A stretch of 50,264 nt of DNA from Ornithoclostridium faecigallinarum (GTDB lineage: Bacteria; Bacillota; Clostridia; Christensenellales; UBA3700): NCBI GenBank assembly GCA_018713665.1, contig DVOI01000021.1, forward strand, positions 1 through 50,264, read 5' to 3'. Both the position numbers and the translations under genes were made by a program. Shown here piece by piece: positions 7,280 to 16,429 of the stretch; positions within the stretch are counted from its first letter, which is position 1; each line of letters opens with the position of its first letter. The notes under the pieces were generated by a model. It was not told where the DNA came from. It did no database searches and saw nothing but the letters and a program-made list of their open reading frames with translations.

Positions 7280-9904
7280 TCAGTCTGCGCCGTACTTGAC
7301 GATGCCGAACGCCTTGACGATCTCCATCACTATCACGGACACGAACGAGAACGCGACCGCGATCAGATAGCCCCACCACTCGACATAGACCATGCCGAAC
7401 GCGCCGTTGACGCCGGGAACGAACACGACGAACGCGATCAGCGCGACCGAGATCAGCGCGACGATGTTCATGCGCCTGTTGCTGAACGGCCCTATCTTGA
7501 ACAGCGAGCGGTCGGAACGCATGTTGTACGCGTGGACGATCTGCGACAGCGACAGCGTGATGAACGCCAGCGTGCTTCCGCCCTCGATGCCGTGCCCCAT
7601 GACGTTGTCGCCGATGTAGAAGGACAGCAACACCAATATCGAGAACAGCGCGCCCTGAAGCCCTATGACCAATCCGAATTTGTGCGCGAACAGCCCTTCG
7701 TTTTTGGGACGGGGCGGATGTTTCATCACGTCTTTTTCGACCGCTTCCATGCCCAGCGCAATCGCCGGAAGCGAGTCGGTGACAAGGTTAATCCAAAGCA
7801 ATTGTATCGAGATGAACGGCGATTCGCGCCAAATCAGCATCGCGATGAACACCGAAAGTATCTCGCTGACGTTGGTGCTGAGCAAGAAGCCGACGACCTT
7901 CTTGATGTTGGCGAAGATGCCTCTGCCCTCTTTGACCGCGTCGACGATGGTCGCAAAGTTGTCGTCCGTCAATGTGACGTCCGCCGCGCCCTTTGCGACG
8001 TCGGTGCCGGTGATGCCCATCGCGCAGCCGATATCGGCGGCTTTGAGTGCGGGCGCATCGTTGACGCCGTCGCCGGTCATGGAGACGACCTTGCCCTTTT
8101 TCTGCCATGCCTTGACGATGCGGATCTTGTTCTCGGGCGAGACGCGCGCATATACGGAGATGTGCTCTATGTTGGCGTCGAGCTCTTCGTCGCTCATCTC
8201 GTCCAATTGCGGACCGGTGAGCGCCATGTCGCCCTCGCGGAAGATGTCGAGCTGTTTGGCGATTGCCTGCGCGGTGACGACGTGGTCGCCGGTAATCATC
8301 ACGGGCTTTATGCCAGCCTCGCGGCAGACGGCGACCGCGGCGGCAGCCTCGGGCCGCGGCGGATCGATCATGCCGACCAGGCCGATGAAAGTCAATTTAT
8401 CTTCGAGCGTTTCGGGCGTCGCCTCTTCGGGCAGCTTGTCGAGCACGCGATAGCCGACCGCCAATACGCGGAGCGCCTCGCGGCTCATCTCGTCGTTGGC
8501 GACCCTCGCCTTTTCGAGATCGCCCGCGACGCACAGCTTCGCCATCACGTCGAACGCGCCCTTTACGATCGCGACGTATTTGCCGTCCATCTCGTGAACG
8601 GTCGTCATCAATTTGCGGTCGGAATCGAACGGCACTTCGGCGACGCGAGGATAGGCGGTGTTGAGCTTGACCTTGTCGTCGCCCGCCTTTGTCGCGGCGA
8701 GCACTATCGCCGTCTCGGTCGGGTCGCCGATGTGGGTCTCTTTGCCGCCCTCTATGACGACGGAACCGTCACAGCAGAGCGCGCCGTAATCGAGCAATTT
8801 GCGCACGTCGTCGCCCAAATTTGCGACGTCGAGATCGGCGACAGCGCCGCCGTCGACGTACGTCTTGACGAGCGTCATCCTGTTTTGAGTCAATGTGCCC
8901 GTCTTGTCCGAACATATCACGGACGCGCTGCCCAGCGTCTCGACCGCCGGCAGCCGCTTGATGATCGCGTTCTTCTTGACCATGCGCGTGACGCCGATGG
9001 ACAGTACGATCGTGATGATCGCGGGAAGTCCCTCGGGGATCGCCGAGACCGCGAGCGAGACCGCTACCATAAAAATCTCGAGCGGCGGAATGCTGTCGAT
9101 CAAGCCGACGACAAACACGATCGCGCATGCGGCAAGCGCGACTATCCCAAGCCACTTGCCCAGTTTGGCGAGTTTTTGTTGCAGAGGCGTCGCCTCTTCC
9201 TTTTCGCCTGCGAGCAGGTCGGCGATCTTGCCCATCTCCGTCTTCATGCCCGTGCCGGTGACGACCGCGGTCGCTCTGCCGTAGGTGATCGAGCACCCCG
9301 AGAAGACCATGTTGCGGCGGTCGCCTATCGGCGCCTTGTCCTCGACGACGGCGTCCGAGTCCTTTTCGGACGGCACCGACTCGCCCGTCAGCGCGGATTC
9401 TTCCGATTTGAGATTGGCGCTGTCGATGAGCCTTGCGTCCGCCGGGACAAAGTCGCCCGCCTCGAGCTTGATGATGTCGCCCGGGACGACCTCGGTCGAC
9501 GAGATGACCGCCTCCTTGCCGTCGCGGATGACCTTTGCGTGCGGCGCGGACATGTTTTTGAGCGCTTCGAGCGCCTTTTCCGCCTTGTTTTCCTGCAACA
9601 CGCCTATCACCGCGTTCATGATGACGATGAAGAAGATGAGCGCAGGCTCGATGAACTCCATCGGGTCTTCGCCGAAGCACGCGACGACGAGCGAAATGAT
9701 CGCCGCGACGATCAAGATGATGATCATCACGTCTTTGAACTGTTCGAGAAAGCGGACGAAAAGACTCTTCTTTTTCTTTTCCGCCAGCTTGTTCTCGCCC
9801 ACTTCGGCAAGCCGCTTTTGCGCCTCCGCCGCGCTCAGCCCCTTTGACGGGTCGACGCCGAGAGAATCGAGCAGCTCCTGCTTGTCTCTGCTGTGGTTTT
9901 CCAT
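7280..9904 (-). CDS. Calcium-type cation-translocating P-type ATPase
   Basis: The 874-residue pump has the full P2-ATPase layout. An N-terminal cation-ATPase segment (LSAAEAQKRLAEVGENKL) is followed by the TGES actuator motif. M4 carries PEGLPAIITIVLSIGVTRM. The phosphorylation site CSDKTGTLTQN has D333; MTGDGVNDAPAL is the hinge and NLVTDSLPAIALGME is in M6. The PEGLP and NxxTD pattern is typical of calcium-transporting type II pumps (PacL/YloB-like); manganese cannot be excluded. Length is normal. An AAGGAG site precedes the ATG. It lies 43 nt after the FGGY kinase on the same strand and may be the last gene of that operon. Confidence 0.92.
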   Translation of the reverse strand: MENHSRDKQELLDSLGVDPSKGLSAAEAQKRLAEVGENKLAEKKKKSLFVRFLEQFKDVMIIILIVAAIISLVVACFGEDPMEFIEPALIFFIVIMNAVIGVLQENKAEKALEALKNMSAPHAKVIRDGKEAVISSTEVVPGDIIKLEAGDFVPADARLIDSANLKSEESALTGESVPSEKDSDAVVEDKAPIGDRRNMVFSGCSITYGRATAVVTGTGMKTEMGKIADLLAGEKEEATPLQQKLAKLGKWLGIVALAACAIVFVVGLIDSIPPLEIFMVAVSLAVSAIPEGLPAIITIVLSIGVTRMVKKNAIIKRLPAVETLGSASVICSDKTGTLTQNRMTLVKTYVDGGAVADLDVANLGDDVRKLLDYGALCCDGSVVIEGGKETHIGDPTETAIVLAATKAGDDKVKLNTAYPRVAEVPFDSDRKLMTTVHEMDGKYVAIVKGAFDVMAKLCVAGDLEKARVANDEMSREALRVLAVGYRVLDKLPEEATPETLEDKLTFIGLVGMIDPPRPEAAAAVAVCREAGIKPVMITGDHVVTAQAIAKQLDIFREGDMALTGPQLDEMSDEELDANIEHISVYARVSPENKIRIVKAWQKKGKVVSMTGDGVNDAPALKAADIGCAMGITGTDVAKGAADVTLTDDNFATIVDAVKEGRGIFANIKKVVGFLLSTNVSEILSVFIAMLIWRESPFISIQLLWINLVTDSLPAIALGMEAVEKDVMKHPPRPKNEGLFAHKFGLVIGLQGALFSILVLLSFYIGDNVMGHGIEGGSTLAFITLSLSQIVHAYNMRSDRSLFKIGPFSNRRMNIVALISVALIAFVVFVPGVNGAFGMVYVEWWGYLIAVAFSFVSVIVMEIVKAFGIVKYGAD

Positions 9905-9947
9905 TGCTGTCTCCTTGCGGCGTCATGGGCGCCGCGCCCTTATCATC

Positions 9948-11507
9948 TCAATATCTGTCCGCCGCAAGCAGCGAATACAGCTCGTTGTACACGGGCAGGT
10001 TGCAGCGATAGATCTTCTTGTAGACCCTGTTGTAGAACTGCAAATACCGCTCGTGATTTGCGGCGTCGGGCTGATAGACGGTCGTGACGCGCACCATCGC
10101 GTCTGACGCCTCCTCTATGCTGCCGTACACGCCGAGCGTCGCGAACGCGACGACAGCGCAGCCCAATCCGCTCGTCTCGTAAGTCTGCACCTTGTAGACG
10201 GGCATGCCGATGATGTCCGCCATGATCTTGCAGACGATCTCGCTCTGAGAGCCGCCGCCCGAGACGGCGACGCGCGTCACCGGATTGCCGGTGCGGCGCA
10301 TCAAATTCTCGAGCCCTTCGAACAGCGCGTAGCCCAAGCCCTCTATTATCGCGCGATAGATATGCGCGCGCGTGTGCACGTCATTGAAACCTATCATCAC
10401 GCCCTTCGCCTGCGGGGTCTTGAGCCCCGGTCCCCAATAGGGCTGGACGAGCAAGCCGTCGCTGCCGACCGGCACTTTGTTCAACGTGTCGTCAAGCAAT
10501 TTTTCTGCCGAAATGCCGAGACGCTCCGCCTCGTGCTGTTCGTAGAACGCGAATTGATCCCTGAACCAAGAGACCATCCAAAAGCCGCGGAAGATCTGAA
10601 TCTCGGGATTGTATTTGCCGTCGACGACCGACGTATATGCCGGCATGAACGTCTCCGGCTCGACATATTTGTCCGTCGTCACCTCGACGGAAGCGGCGGT
10701 GCCCAGGGAGATGCTGGCGACATCCCTGCCTATCGCGCCGTTGCCGACAGTCTCGCAGACCTTGTCCGCGCCCGTCGCAATCACCGGTATGCCCTCGGCA
10801 ATGCCTGTCGCCTCGCTCGCTTCGCGCGAGATCGCGCCGATCTTCTCTCCCGGGCGCACGAGCTCGCACATCTTGTCGATCGGACAGCCGAAGATACAAT
10901 AGTTGAGCGAGCGCTTGGTCATCCACTTGCGCTTTTTGTAGTCGTAGGGGAAGCGCGCCGCCTGCCCCGCGGTCGAGTCGGCAAGCCTTCCGGTCAGCTT
11001 GAAGTGGTACCACGCGGTGGGCATGACGATCTTCGCCGTCCTTTGCCACACCTCGGGCTGATTGACCCTGACCCAATTGGTGTAGCTGGTGCGGCGCTGC
11101 ACGCGCACCACCTCGCCCATGCCGACTGCCGAATAGATGAATCTCTTCCAAAGCGGCAGCGGATCGGGGCACTCGACCTCTCGCTTGTCCATCCAAAGAA
11201 TCGCGTCGCGCGTCGGCGCGCCGTCCTTGTCGAGGAAGAAAAGCGTGTTGCGAATGCTCGTCACGGTGACCGCGGCGACGTCTTTCCACCTGTCGCCCAA
11301 CCTTTCTTTCAATTGTTTTGAGACGGCGCAAATCCCCGTCCAAAGTTCATTGATGTCCTTTTCCGCCCTATTGTCGTTCTTGGAGATGTACGGCGGCTCT
11401 TCTCTTCTCACCTTGTCGACGAGCTCGCCGCGGCAATCGAACGCCAGGGCGCGCGTACTCTGCGTGCCCACGTCGAAGACCAAGACGAGCCTATTGTCGT
11501 CGTTCAT
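9948..11507 (-). CDS. FGGY-family carbohydrate kinase
   Basis: The 519-residue product has the ASKHA fold of FGGY sugar and polyol kinases. VFDVGTQSTRALAFD is the N-terminal phosphate-1 loop, DAILWMDKR is in lobe I, and TGADKVCETVGNGAIG with SLGTAASVEV is the second phosphate region. The adenosine motif is VAVSGGGSQSEIVCKIMADI. It would phosphorylate a sugar or polyol with ATP in the cytoplasm; overall it is closer to xylulokinase/glycerol kinase-like COG1070 members than to a named enzyme. GGAGGAG precedes the ATG. The start overlaps the end of the acyl-AMP ligase gene by 4 bases, so the two are translationally coupled. Confidence 0.9.
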   Translation of the reverse strand: MNDDNRLVLVFDVGTQSTRALAFDCRGELVDKVRREEPPYISKNDNRAEKDINELWTGICAVSKQLKERLGDRWKDVAAVTVTSIRNTLFFLDKDGAPTRDAILWMDKREVECPDPLPLWKRFIYSAVGMGEVVRVQRRTSYTNWVRVNQPEVWQRTAKIVMPTAWYHFKLTGRLADSTAGQAARFPYDYKKRKWMTKRSLNYCIFGCPIDKMCELVRPGEKIGAISREASEATGIAEGIPVIATGADKVCETVGNGAIGRDVASISLGTAASVEVTTDKYVEPETFMPAYTSVVDGKYNPEIQIFRGFWMVSWFRDQFAFYEQHEAERLGISAEKLLDDTLNKVPVGSDGLLVQPYWGPGLKTPQAKGVMIGFNDVHTRAHIYRAIIEGLGYALFEGLENLMRRTGNPVTRVAVSGGGSQSEIVCKIMADIIGMPVYKVQTYETSGLGCAVVAFATLGVYGSIEEASDAMVRVTTVYQPDAANHERYLQFYNRVYKKIYRCNLPVYNELYSLLAADRY

Positions 11508-13120
11508 CTGTTCTCCTCCAACTTTCTGTAATCTACTTTGCCTATCTGGGTGAGAGGCAATTTTTGCACAAAAATTATCCTTCGCGGCATGTTGTACTTG
11601 ACCAACTTGGCGCCAATCTCGTCGCGCACCGTCCTCTCGACCGCCGCCTCGTCCGCTCCCTCTTCGGGCTGAACGTACAGCTTGACCGCCGCCTTGCCGT
11701 CATATTCGTCGGCGACCGCGCAGCAACGCTTGACGCCGCTCGCCTTGTTGACCACGTTCTCAATCTCCTGAGGGAAGACGTTGTGCCCCGAGATCTTGAT
11801 CATCCTCTTCTTGCGGTCGACGAAATAGACGAATCCGTCCTCGTCAAGCCTGCCTATGTCGCCGGTGCGTATCCACCGTTTGCCGCCGTATTCGAAAAAC
11901 ACCTTTGCGGTCGTCTCGGGGTCGTTGTAATAGCGCGTCATCGCCATATCGGTGCTGATACACAACTCCCCCTCCCTGCCTCGCGGCACGGGCGCGCCGT
12001 CGTCGCCGAACGCCTCAAAAAACGTGTTTTCGACGGGCTTGCCAATCGAGCCGAGACGCTCTCTGCCGCACATGTTCACGCAGCATATACCTGCCTCCGT
12101 AAGTCCGTATCCCTCATACAATTTTATGGGATTACCGACACGGGCAGCCAAATTGTCAAACTTGCGCCTTATGCTGTCCGACAGCCTGTCTCCGCCGCAA
12201 TAGCAATATTTGAGGCGGCGCATGATGTCTTCGCCGAACGCGCCCGAATCGAGCATCTTGCCGTACATATTGGGCACGCCGCAGATGAACGTGACCCCGG
12301 CGCGGCGGCACAACTTGCATGCCGCTCTTCCGTCGAACTTGGGCATCAATACAATCTTGCCGCCGGCGCTGAGCGATGTGTGCATGCACACTCCCAGCCC
12401 GAAGTTGTGGAACAGCGGAAGCACCATCAACATCGCGTCCCTGTCGTCGACCGGTTTGCCGCCGATCAGCGCGAGAAGGTTGTGCGCTAAGGCATTGAAC
12501 GCGCGGTTGGACAGCTCCACGCTCTTGGGCGTGCCGGTCGTGCCGCCGCTGTGCATATAGATTGCGATGTCTTCGCCGCCGATTTCCGCCTCTGCGGCTC
12601 CGCCTTGAAGCCCCATGCCCCTCTTCACCGCCGAAAGAAAGCTCTCTTGCCCTCTCGACGGAGAGGTCGTCCTCTTCTTCGCAAGGCGATAGAAGGGCGC
12701 GAGAACGCGCGGCAGATAGTCCGCCGCGGACGCGATGAAGGTCTTGACACCCAACTCTTCCCAGCCGTCGTAACCGCCGTAAAATTCGTCAAAGAGCACC
12801 GCCGCCTTGCTGTGCATCGTCCGGGCAATCTGCACCAACCTGCTCGCGGTGACGAGCGGATGGACGAGATTCGCAATCGCGCCGATCTTGTTGACCGCAT
12901 AGAACGCGATGACCGCGTCCGGAATGTTGCCCAGGCATATGATGACGTTGTCGCCCTTGCCGACGCCGATCTCGGTCAGCCTCGCCGCAAAGCCGTCAAT
13001 CTCCGCCATCACCTCGCCGAGCGTGAGCTCGCGCCCGTAAAAGGAAACGGTCCTGTTGGTCCGCGGCAGATGCGCGGTCCCCTCCTTGAAATAGGCGAAC
13101 ATGGACTTGTCTGTCGTCAT
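11504..13120 (-). CDS. AMP-dependent acyl ligase (acyl-CoA/ACP synthetase-like)
   Basis: The 538-residue protein belongs to the ANL superfamily, which activates carboxylates as acyl-adenylates. The phosphate loop is MHSGGTTGTPKSVELSNRAF. YEGYGLTEAGICCVN is the A5 motif, TGDIGRLDEDGFVYFVDRKK covers A7/A8, and ISGHNVFPQEIENVV follows. The C-terminal PLTQIGKVDYRKL carries the A10 lysine. Large size and composition suit a fatty- or aryl-acid CoA ligase; acceptor and substrate are not readable. The ATG has no strong Shine-Dalgarno and overlaps the preceding PAP2 stop by 4 bases, so it depends on coupling. Part of the PAP2-PAP2-ligase-kinase unit. Confidence 0.9.
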   Translation of the reverse strand: MTTDKSMFAYFKEGTAHLPRTNRTVSFYGRELTLGEVMAEIDGFAARLTEIGVGKGDNVIICLGNIPDAVIAFYAVNKIGAIANLVHPLVTASRLVQIARTMHSKAAVLFDEFYGGYDGWEELGVKTFIASAADYLPRVLAPFYRLAKKRTTSPSRGQESFLSAVKRGMGLQGGAAEAEIGGEDIAIYMHSGGTTGTPKSVELSNRAFNALAHNLLALIGGKPVDDRDAMLMVLPLFHNFGLGVCMHTSLSAGGKIVLMPKFDGRAACKLCRRAGVTFICGVPNMYGKMLDSGAFGEDIMRRLKYCYCGGDRLSDSIRRKFDNLAARVGNPIKLYEGYGLTEAGICCVNMCGRERLGSIGKPVENTFFEAFGDDGAPVPRGREGELCISTDMAMTRYYNDPETTAKVFFEYGGKRWIRTGDIGRLDEDGFVYFVDRKKRMIKISGHNVFPQEIENVVNKASGVKRCCAVADEYDGKAAVKLYVQPEEGADEAAVERTVRDEIGAKLVKYNMPRRIIFVQKLPLTQIGKVDYRKLEENR

Positions 13121-13986
13121 ACCGCCACCGCCTTCGGTCTCAAAAACCGCTCGAATTGAAGTCTGTCAAGCCTTTTGCCGTACATCGCAAAGATGACCGC
13201 CGTCTGGACCGCGACCGCAATGAGCATCGCAACCGCGACGTCGGACAGATAGTGATGTCCGTCGCAAATCCTCGCAAACGCGGTGACCGTCGTCACGGCG
13301 ATTGCGAGCACGGCGGTCGCGTTCACCTTGCCCTCGAAGCGCGGATTGATCGCGCAGAGCGGCACAAGCATGAACAATGTCGCCGCATACGCGGTGTGTC
13401 CCGACGGCATCGAATCGCCGCCGTCCACCTTGACAAAGTCGTACCACGGAGCAAATTCCGCCGCTCCGTCGACGACGTCGAGGAAGCGCGCGCGAGAGAA
13501 TATCTCTTTGACGACAGAGACGGCCGCCCCGATTGCCACGACCGCGATGGCGACCGCGACAGCCCACTTGAAGTAGGCGAGCAGGCGCTCTTCGTCAATG
13601 CGCGCGGTCGCAAAGCCGACCACGCACGCGAGCACCGCGCCGAGCGCCGCGCAGGCGGCAAGCGACAACGCCGTGCTGTCCGTCAAAAGGTCGGTCGCGT
13701 CCTTGAAGTTGAACGCGCAGACCGCATAGGTCAAAAGATAGAATATCGCCGCGACCCATTTGACGCGGTATTTGCGCAAAAAGTATTGACCGCCAATCCC
13801 TCCGGCAATCGCGAGCAACACGAAAGCCGGCATCTTGCCGATTGCCTCGTACATGTCGGCGAACGCGTTTTTGCCGAGATAGAACGCCTTGGCGACCGCT
13901 TCGTCGAACACGGAACCGACAACGAACAACGCCAGCGCGAACGCACCGAACACGCCTGCCCAAACCGCAACCTTGCGCGCGCTCAT
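13117..13986 (-). CDS. PAP2-superfamily membrane phosphatase (second copy)
   Basis: Start chosen at the ATG at 13986, which overlaps the stop of the upstream PAP2 gene as ATGA; the longer upstream reading is arginine-rich shadow sequence. The 289-residue product has about seven hydrophobic helices. It carries the PAP2 catalytic motifs: KEIFSRARF near residue 159, MPSGHTAYA, and ARICDGHHYLSDV with its paired histidines. PAP2 enzymes remove phosphate from lipid phosphates such as phosphatidate or undecaprenyl diphosphate at the membrane. It is a paralogue of the gene just upstream; both share a DxxxxxA...FA...G..PA pattern near the N-terminus, which suggests tandem duplication and divergence. 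Confidence 0.88.
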   Translation of the reverse strand: MSARKVAVWAGVFGAFALALFVVGSVFDEAVAKAFYLGKNAFADMYEAIGKMPAFVLLAIAGGIGGQYFLRKYRVKWVAAIFYLLTYAVCAFNFKDATDLLTDSTALSLAACAALGAVLACVVGFATARIDEERLLAYFKWAVAVAIAVVAIGAAVSVVKEIFSRARFLDVVDGAAEFAPWYDFVKVDGGDSMPSGHTAYAATLFMLVPLCAINPRFEGKVNATAVLAIAVTTVTAFARICDGHHYLSDVAVAMLIAVAVQTAVIFAMYGKRLDRLQFERFLRPKAVAV

Positions 13987-14891
13987 TCCTTTTTCTCCTC
14001 TTTCGGCAAGGCAATCGCAAAGTTGTACTTGCCCTTGCCGAAAAACGCGCGGCGAAGCGCGACAAAGATCAAATAGGTCAAATAGCCGCCGACAAGCACG
14101 TCGGACAAAAAGTGCGCGTTGGCGACGATGCGCGAGATTGCGACGACGACGGTGAACGCCGTACAGCCGATGTTGACGCCTATCCTCACGCCCTTCCTGT
14201 CCCAGCCGGGAATGATGTCGCAAAGCGCGGCAAACAAGAAGATGTGCGCGGCGGACGAAGTGTGTCCCGACGGGAACGACGTGTAGTCGCCGTCCTCAAT
14301 CATGTCCTCTCTGCCGAACATAATCTTGTACCACGGCGTAAAGCCGTCCTCACTGCCGACTTTGAGCATGTCGCGGTAGCGCATGCGGCACCAAATGTTC
14401 TTCATCACCTGCATGACGACGACCGCCGCGGCGGCAAACGCAACCGCAAACACCGCGAACTTGAACAGCCTGTGCATCTTCTCGCGCTCAATCAGCGACC
14501 CCAGCCAAAGCCCGAGCATGCCGAGCATGATGCCGAACATGCAAGCAAAGCCCTCAAGGTGAGGAATCTCGGTCAGCTTGGTGCTCTGCACCCCGAAGAA
14601 TATCCAACCGCCGATTGACAGCGCCGCGCCGAGCACGCATATCGCGACGCGAACGCGCATGTCGTCAAACAGGTCGTGATTGTAGAAAATGATGACGCCG
14701 GCAACGGGAAGAACGAGGTATGCCGGATATTCGCCCAAAACGGCAAAGAATTGCGCAAAGAAAGAGTCGCCGTTCGAGAGCGCGCGACTGATCTGAAGAT
14801 CGTATACCGAAGCGACCGCAAGCAACGCGGCAAAGCACAAAAACGCCGCGGCGTTGACTGTGATAACGGTCGAACTTTTGAACTTGAACAT
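13983..14891 (-). CDS. PAP2-superfamily membrane phosphatase (first copy)
   Basis: The 302-residue multi-pass membrane protein carries the three PAP2 motifs: KNIWCRMRYRDM, FPSGHTSSA and SRIVANAHFLSDV. It should dephosphorylate a lipid or polyprenyl phosphate on or near the outer face of the membrane. First gene of a four-gene operon with ATGA overlaps at every junction; promoter and a CGAGGAG ribosome site lie directly upstream. Relative to its partner it has a longer stretch between motif 1 and motif 2 (GFTPWYKIMFGREDMIEDG), so substrates may differ. Confidence 0.9.
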   Translation of the reverse strand: MFKFKSSTVITVNAAAFLCFAALLAVASVYDLQISRALSNGDSFFAQFFAVLGEYPAYLVLPVAGVIIFYNHDLFDDMRVRVAICVLGAALSIGGWIFFGVQSTKLTEIPHLEGFACMFGIMLGMLGLWLGSLIEREKMHRLFKFAVFAVAFAAAAVVVMQVMKNIWCRMRYRDMLKVGSEDGFTPWYKIMFGREDMIEDGDYTSFPSGHTSSAAHIFLFAALCDIIPGWDRKGVRIGVNIGCTAFTVVVAISRIVANAHFLSDVLVGGYLTYLIFVALRRAFFGKGKYNFAIALPKEEKKE

Positions 14892-14919
14892 TTCGGCTCC
14901 TCGCGCTTATATTATAAAT

Positions 14920-14948
14920 ATTATAATACATTCGCACGCGTTATGCAA
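14920..14948 (-). promoter_or_regulatory. Promoter of the PAP2-ligase-kinase operon
   Basis: TTGCAT (14948-14943), 17 bp, TATAAT (14925-14920); a second TATAAT lies at 14916-14911. The rest of the spacer to 15020 holds GC-rich GGGCGCGCG direct repeats and nothing else that I recognise. Confidence 0.65.
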
Positions 14949-15020
14949 CCGTTTGGGCGCGCGTTGGGCGCGCGCAACACGCACATATGCGAATGCGCGC
15001 GCAAAGTCGCGGAAAAGCGC

Positions 15021-15052
15021 AAAAAAAGTCACCGAGGAGTGACCTCGGTGAC
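15021..15052 (-). terminator. Terminator of the 15071-16126 lipoprotein gene
   Basis: GTCACCGAGG-loop-CCTCGGTGAC, a perfect 10-bp stem, is followed on the minus strand by TTTTTTT. Confidence 0.92.
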
Positions 15053-15070
15053 ATGTTTGCCGTGCTCGGC

Positions 15071-16126
15071 TTATTTTGCGGCAGCTTGGACTTGGCCGAT
15101 CTGCGAGACGACGAATGCGCCGTGATCGACATCCGGCAACGGCAGGTCGTTCTCGTCGAAGAAGAACGCCTTGGTCGAAGTCAGGGTGACGACGGAGTCG
15201 ATAATGCCGCCCGCGAGACCCATCTCGTAGCTCTCGGTGACCACGACCTTTCTGAGGAAGCCGTTGGGCCACACCTGGACGTCAAGCCTAATCTCGGTGA
15301 ATTCAAACTTGCTGGGAGTTTGTCCTTGGCTCTTGAGCATGTAGAGCATCTGCTCTTCGTACTCCGCGACGGAATAGTTGTCGCTGGTCTTGTCGACGTT
15401 GCCGCTGACGGAGAGGGTGTAGTATTGCGCTCCGGTGTCGGGGTCGGTTTCAAGTTTGGGGGCAACCGTCTTGTCGTTGAGAATGGTGTTCGCGTCGATG
15501 ACGTACATCCAAATCCTGGTCGGATCGGCATATCTCTCATTCGCATACTCATCGAGGCTGTTGTAGGTCAAGACGTCGGTGAAGTCGGCGGTGCCGTTAT
15601 TCCATTCGAACCAGGTGTCGGTGATCGTACCGTCGGTGTCGTTGTATTTGTTCGCGGTCAAAGATTTGCTGTTCGCGCTCCTGAAATACATGTTGACCGA
15701 ATCGCCCGACTTGACATAGTCGGTCTCTTCCCAAATCTTGATGTCAATCGCAGCACCGAGCATGCCGCCGTCCTTGACGGTGCCGGACTGGTTCTGATAG
15801 AACAACTTGTTGTCCGCATCGGATGCGCCTTCTCTGATGGTGACCGACTTGACAAACTGGGTGAGCGTCATACCTATGACCTCGGTGGTCAAGGAACCGG
15901 ACGTCCTCGCAATCGCGAAGTCCGCTCCGTAATAGTTTTTGACAGCCGCGTTGAGCATCTCGATTGCGCTCATGTCCCCATTGATCTCGACGGTCGGGTC
16001 GAGCTTGGGAGCGACGTTGGCAACTTCGGATCTCAAGTTCATCGAGGTACCGCCGCAGGCGACAAACGAGAACGCCATGACGACAGCGAGAGCCGCCGCA
16101 ATTGCAATCATTGCAAATCTCTTCAT
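15071..16126 (-). CDS. Hypothetical secreted lipoprotein
   Basis: The 351-residue product has a clear lipoprotein signal peptide: basic MKR, a hydrophobic stretch, and lipobox FVAC before GG, so it should be anchored to the outer face of the membrane. The mature part is acidic, rich in threonine, asparagine and tyrosine, and looks beta-rich; it includes WFEWNNGTADF and a C-terminal VSQIGQVQAA. No known catalytic motif was recognised. It may be a LolA/LppX-like or binding-type fold, but this is a guess from composition. GGAGAAAG precedes the ATG. It is a single gene with its own promoter and a strong terminator. Confidence 0.85.
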   Translation of the reverse strand: MKRFAMIAIAAALAVVMAFSFVACGGTSMNLRSEVANVAPKLDPTVEINGDMSAIEMLNAAVKNYYGADFAIARTSGSLTTEVIGMTLTQFVKSVTIREGASDADNKLFYQNQSGTVKDGGMLGAAIDIKIWEETDYVKSGDSVNMYFRSANSKSLTANKYNDTDGTITDTWFEWNNGTADFTDVLTYNSLDEYANERYADPTRIWMYVIDANTILNDKTVAPKLETDPDTGAQYYTLSVSGNVDKTSDNYSVAEYEEQMLYMLKSQGQTPSKFEFTEIRLDVQVWPNGFLRKVVVTESYEMGLAGGIIDSVVTLTSTKAFFFDENDLPLPDVDHGAFVVSQIGQVQAAAK

Positions 16127-16166
16127 ATCTTTCTCCTTTTTTTGACGACGTTAGCCGTTTTTCTCT

Positions 16167-16195
16167 ATTCTATAATAGTGTAATGTAAAATGCAA
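16167..16195 (-). promoter_or_regulatory. Promoter of the lipoprotein gene
   Basis: TTGCAT (16195-16190), 17 bp, TAGAAT (16172-16167). The leader carries the GGAG ribosome site. Confidence 0.55.
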
Positions 16196-16343
16196 GTAAA
16201 ATCACTCAAAAAACTCACAACACCGTTTTGTGAATGATTTTCACCGAAAAATACCACAGTTTGCCACATTTTCGCGCGAATATATAATATACTCGCATTT
16301 GCACGCGCGAATTTTTCGCCGTCAAGACTTCGCCGTCAAAAAA
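16196..16343. other. AT-rich divergent spacer between lipoprotein and DegV genes
   Basis: No gene seen. It contains a possible second plus-strand promoter, TTGCCA (16261-16266), 16 bp, TATAAT (16283-16288), and the inverted pair TTCGCGCG ... CGCGCGAA around it. Confidence 0.4.
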
Positions 16344-16372
16344 TTGACAAAACACACAAATTTATATATCAT
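16344..16372 (+). promoter_or_regulatory. Promoter of the degV gene
   Basis: TTGACA (16344-16349), 17 bp, TATCAT (16367-16372); leader about 50 nt with AAAGGAGG before the ATG. Confidence 0.7.
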
Positions 16373-16429
16373 AAATACGAACGCGCTCGCGCAGCACGGC
16401 TTGCGCGCGAACGTCCAAAGGAGGAAACC

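Noticed and set aside
7235..9847. 870-residue plus-strand frame over the P-type ATPase
   Set aside because: Arginine/aspartate-rich shadow of a clear P-type ATPase; it starts inside the spoVG terminator region.
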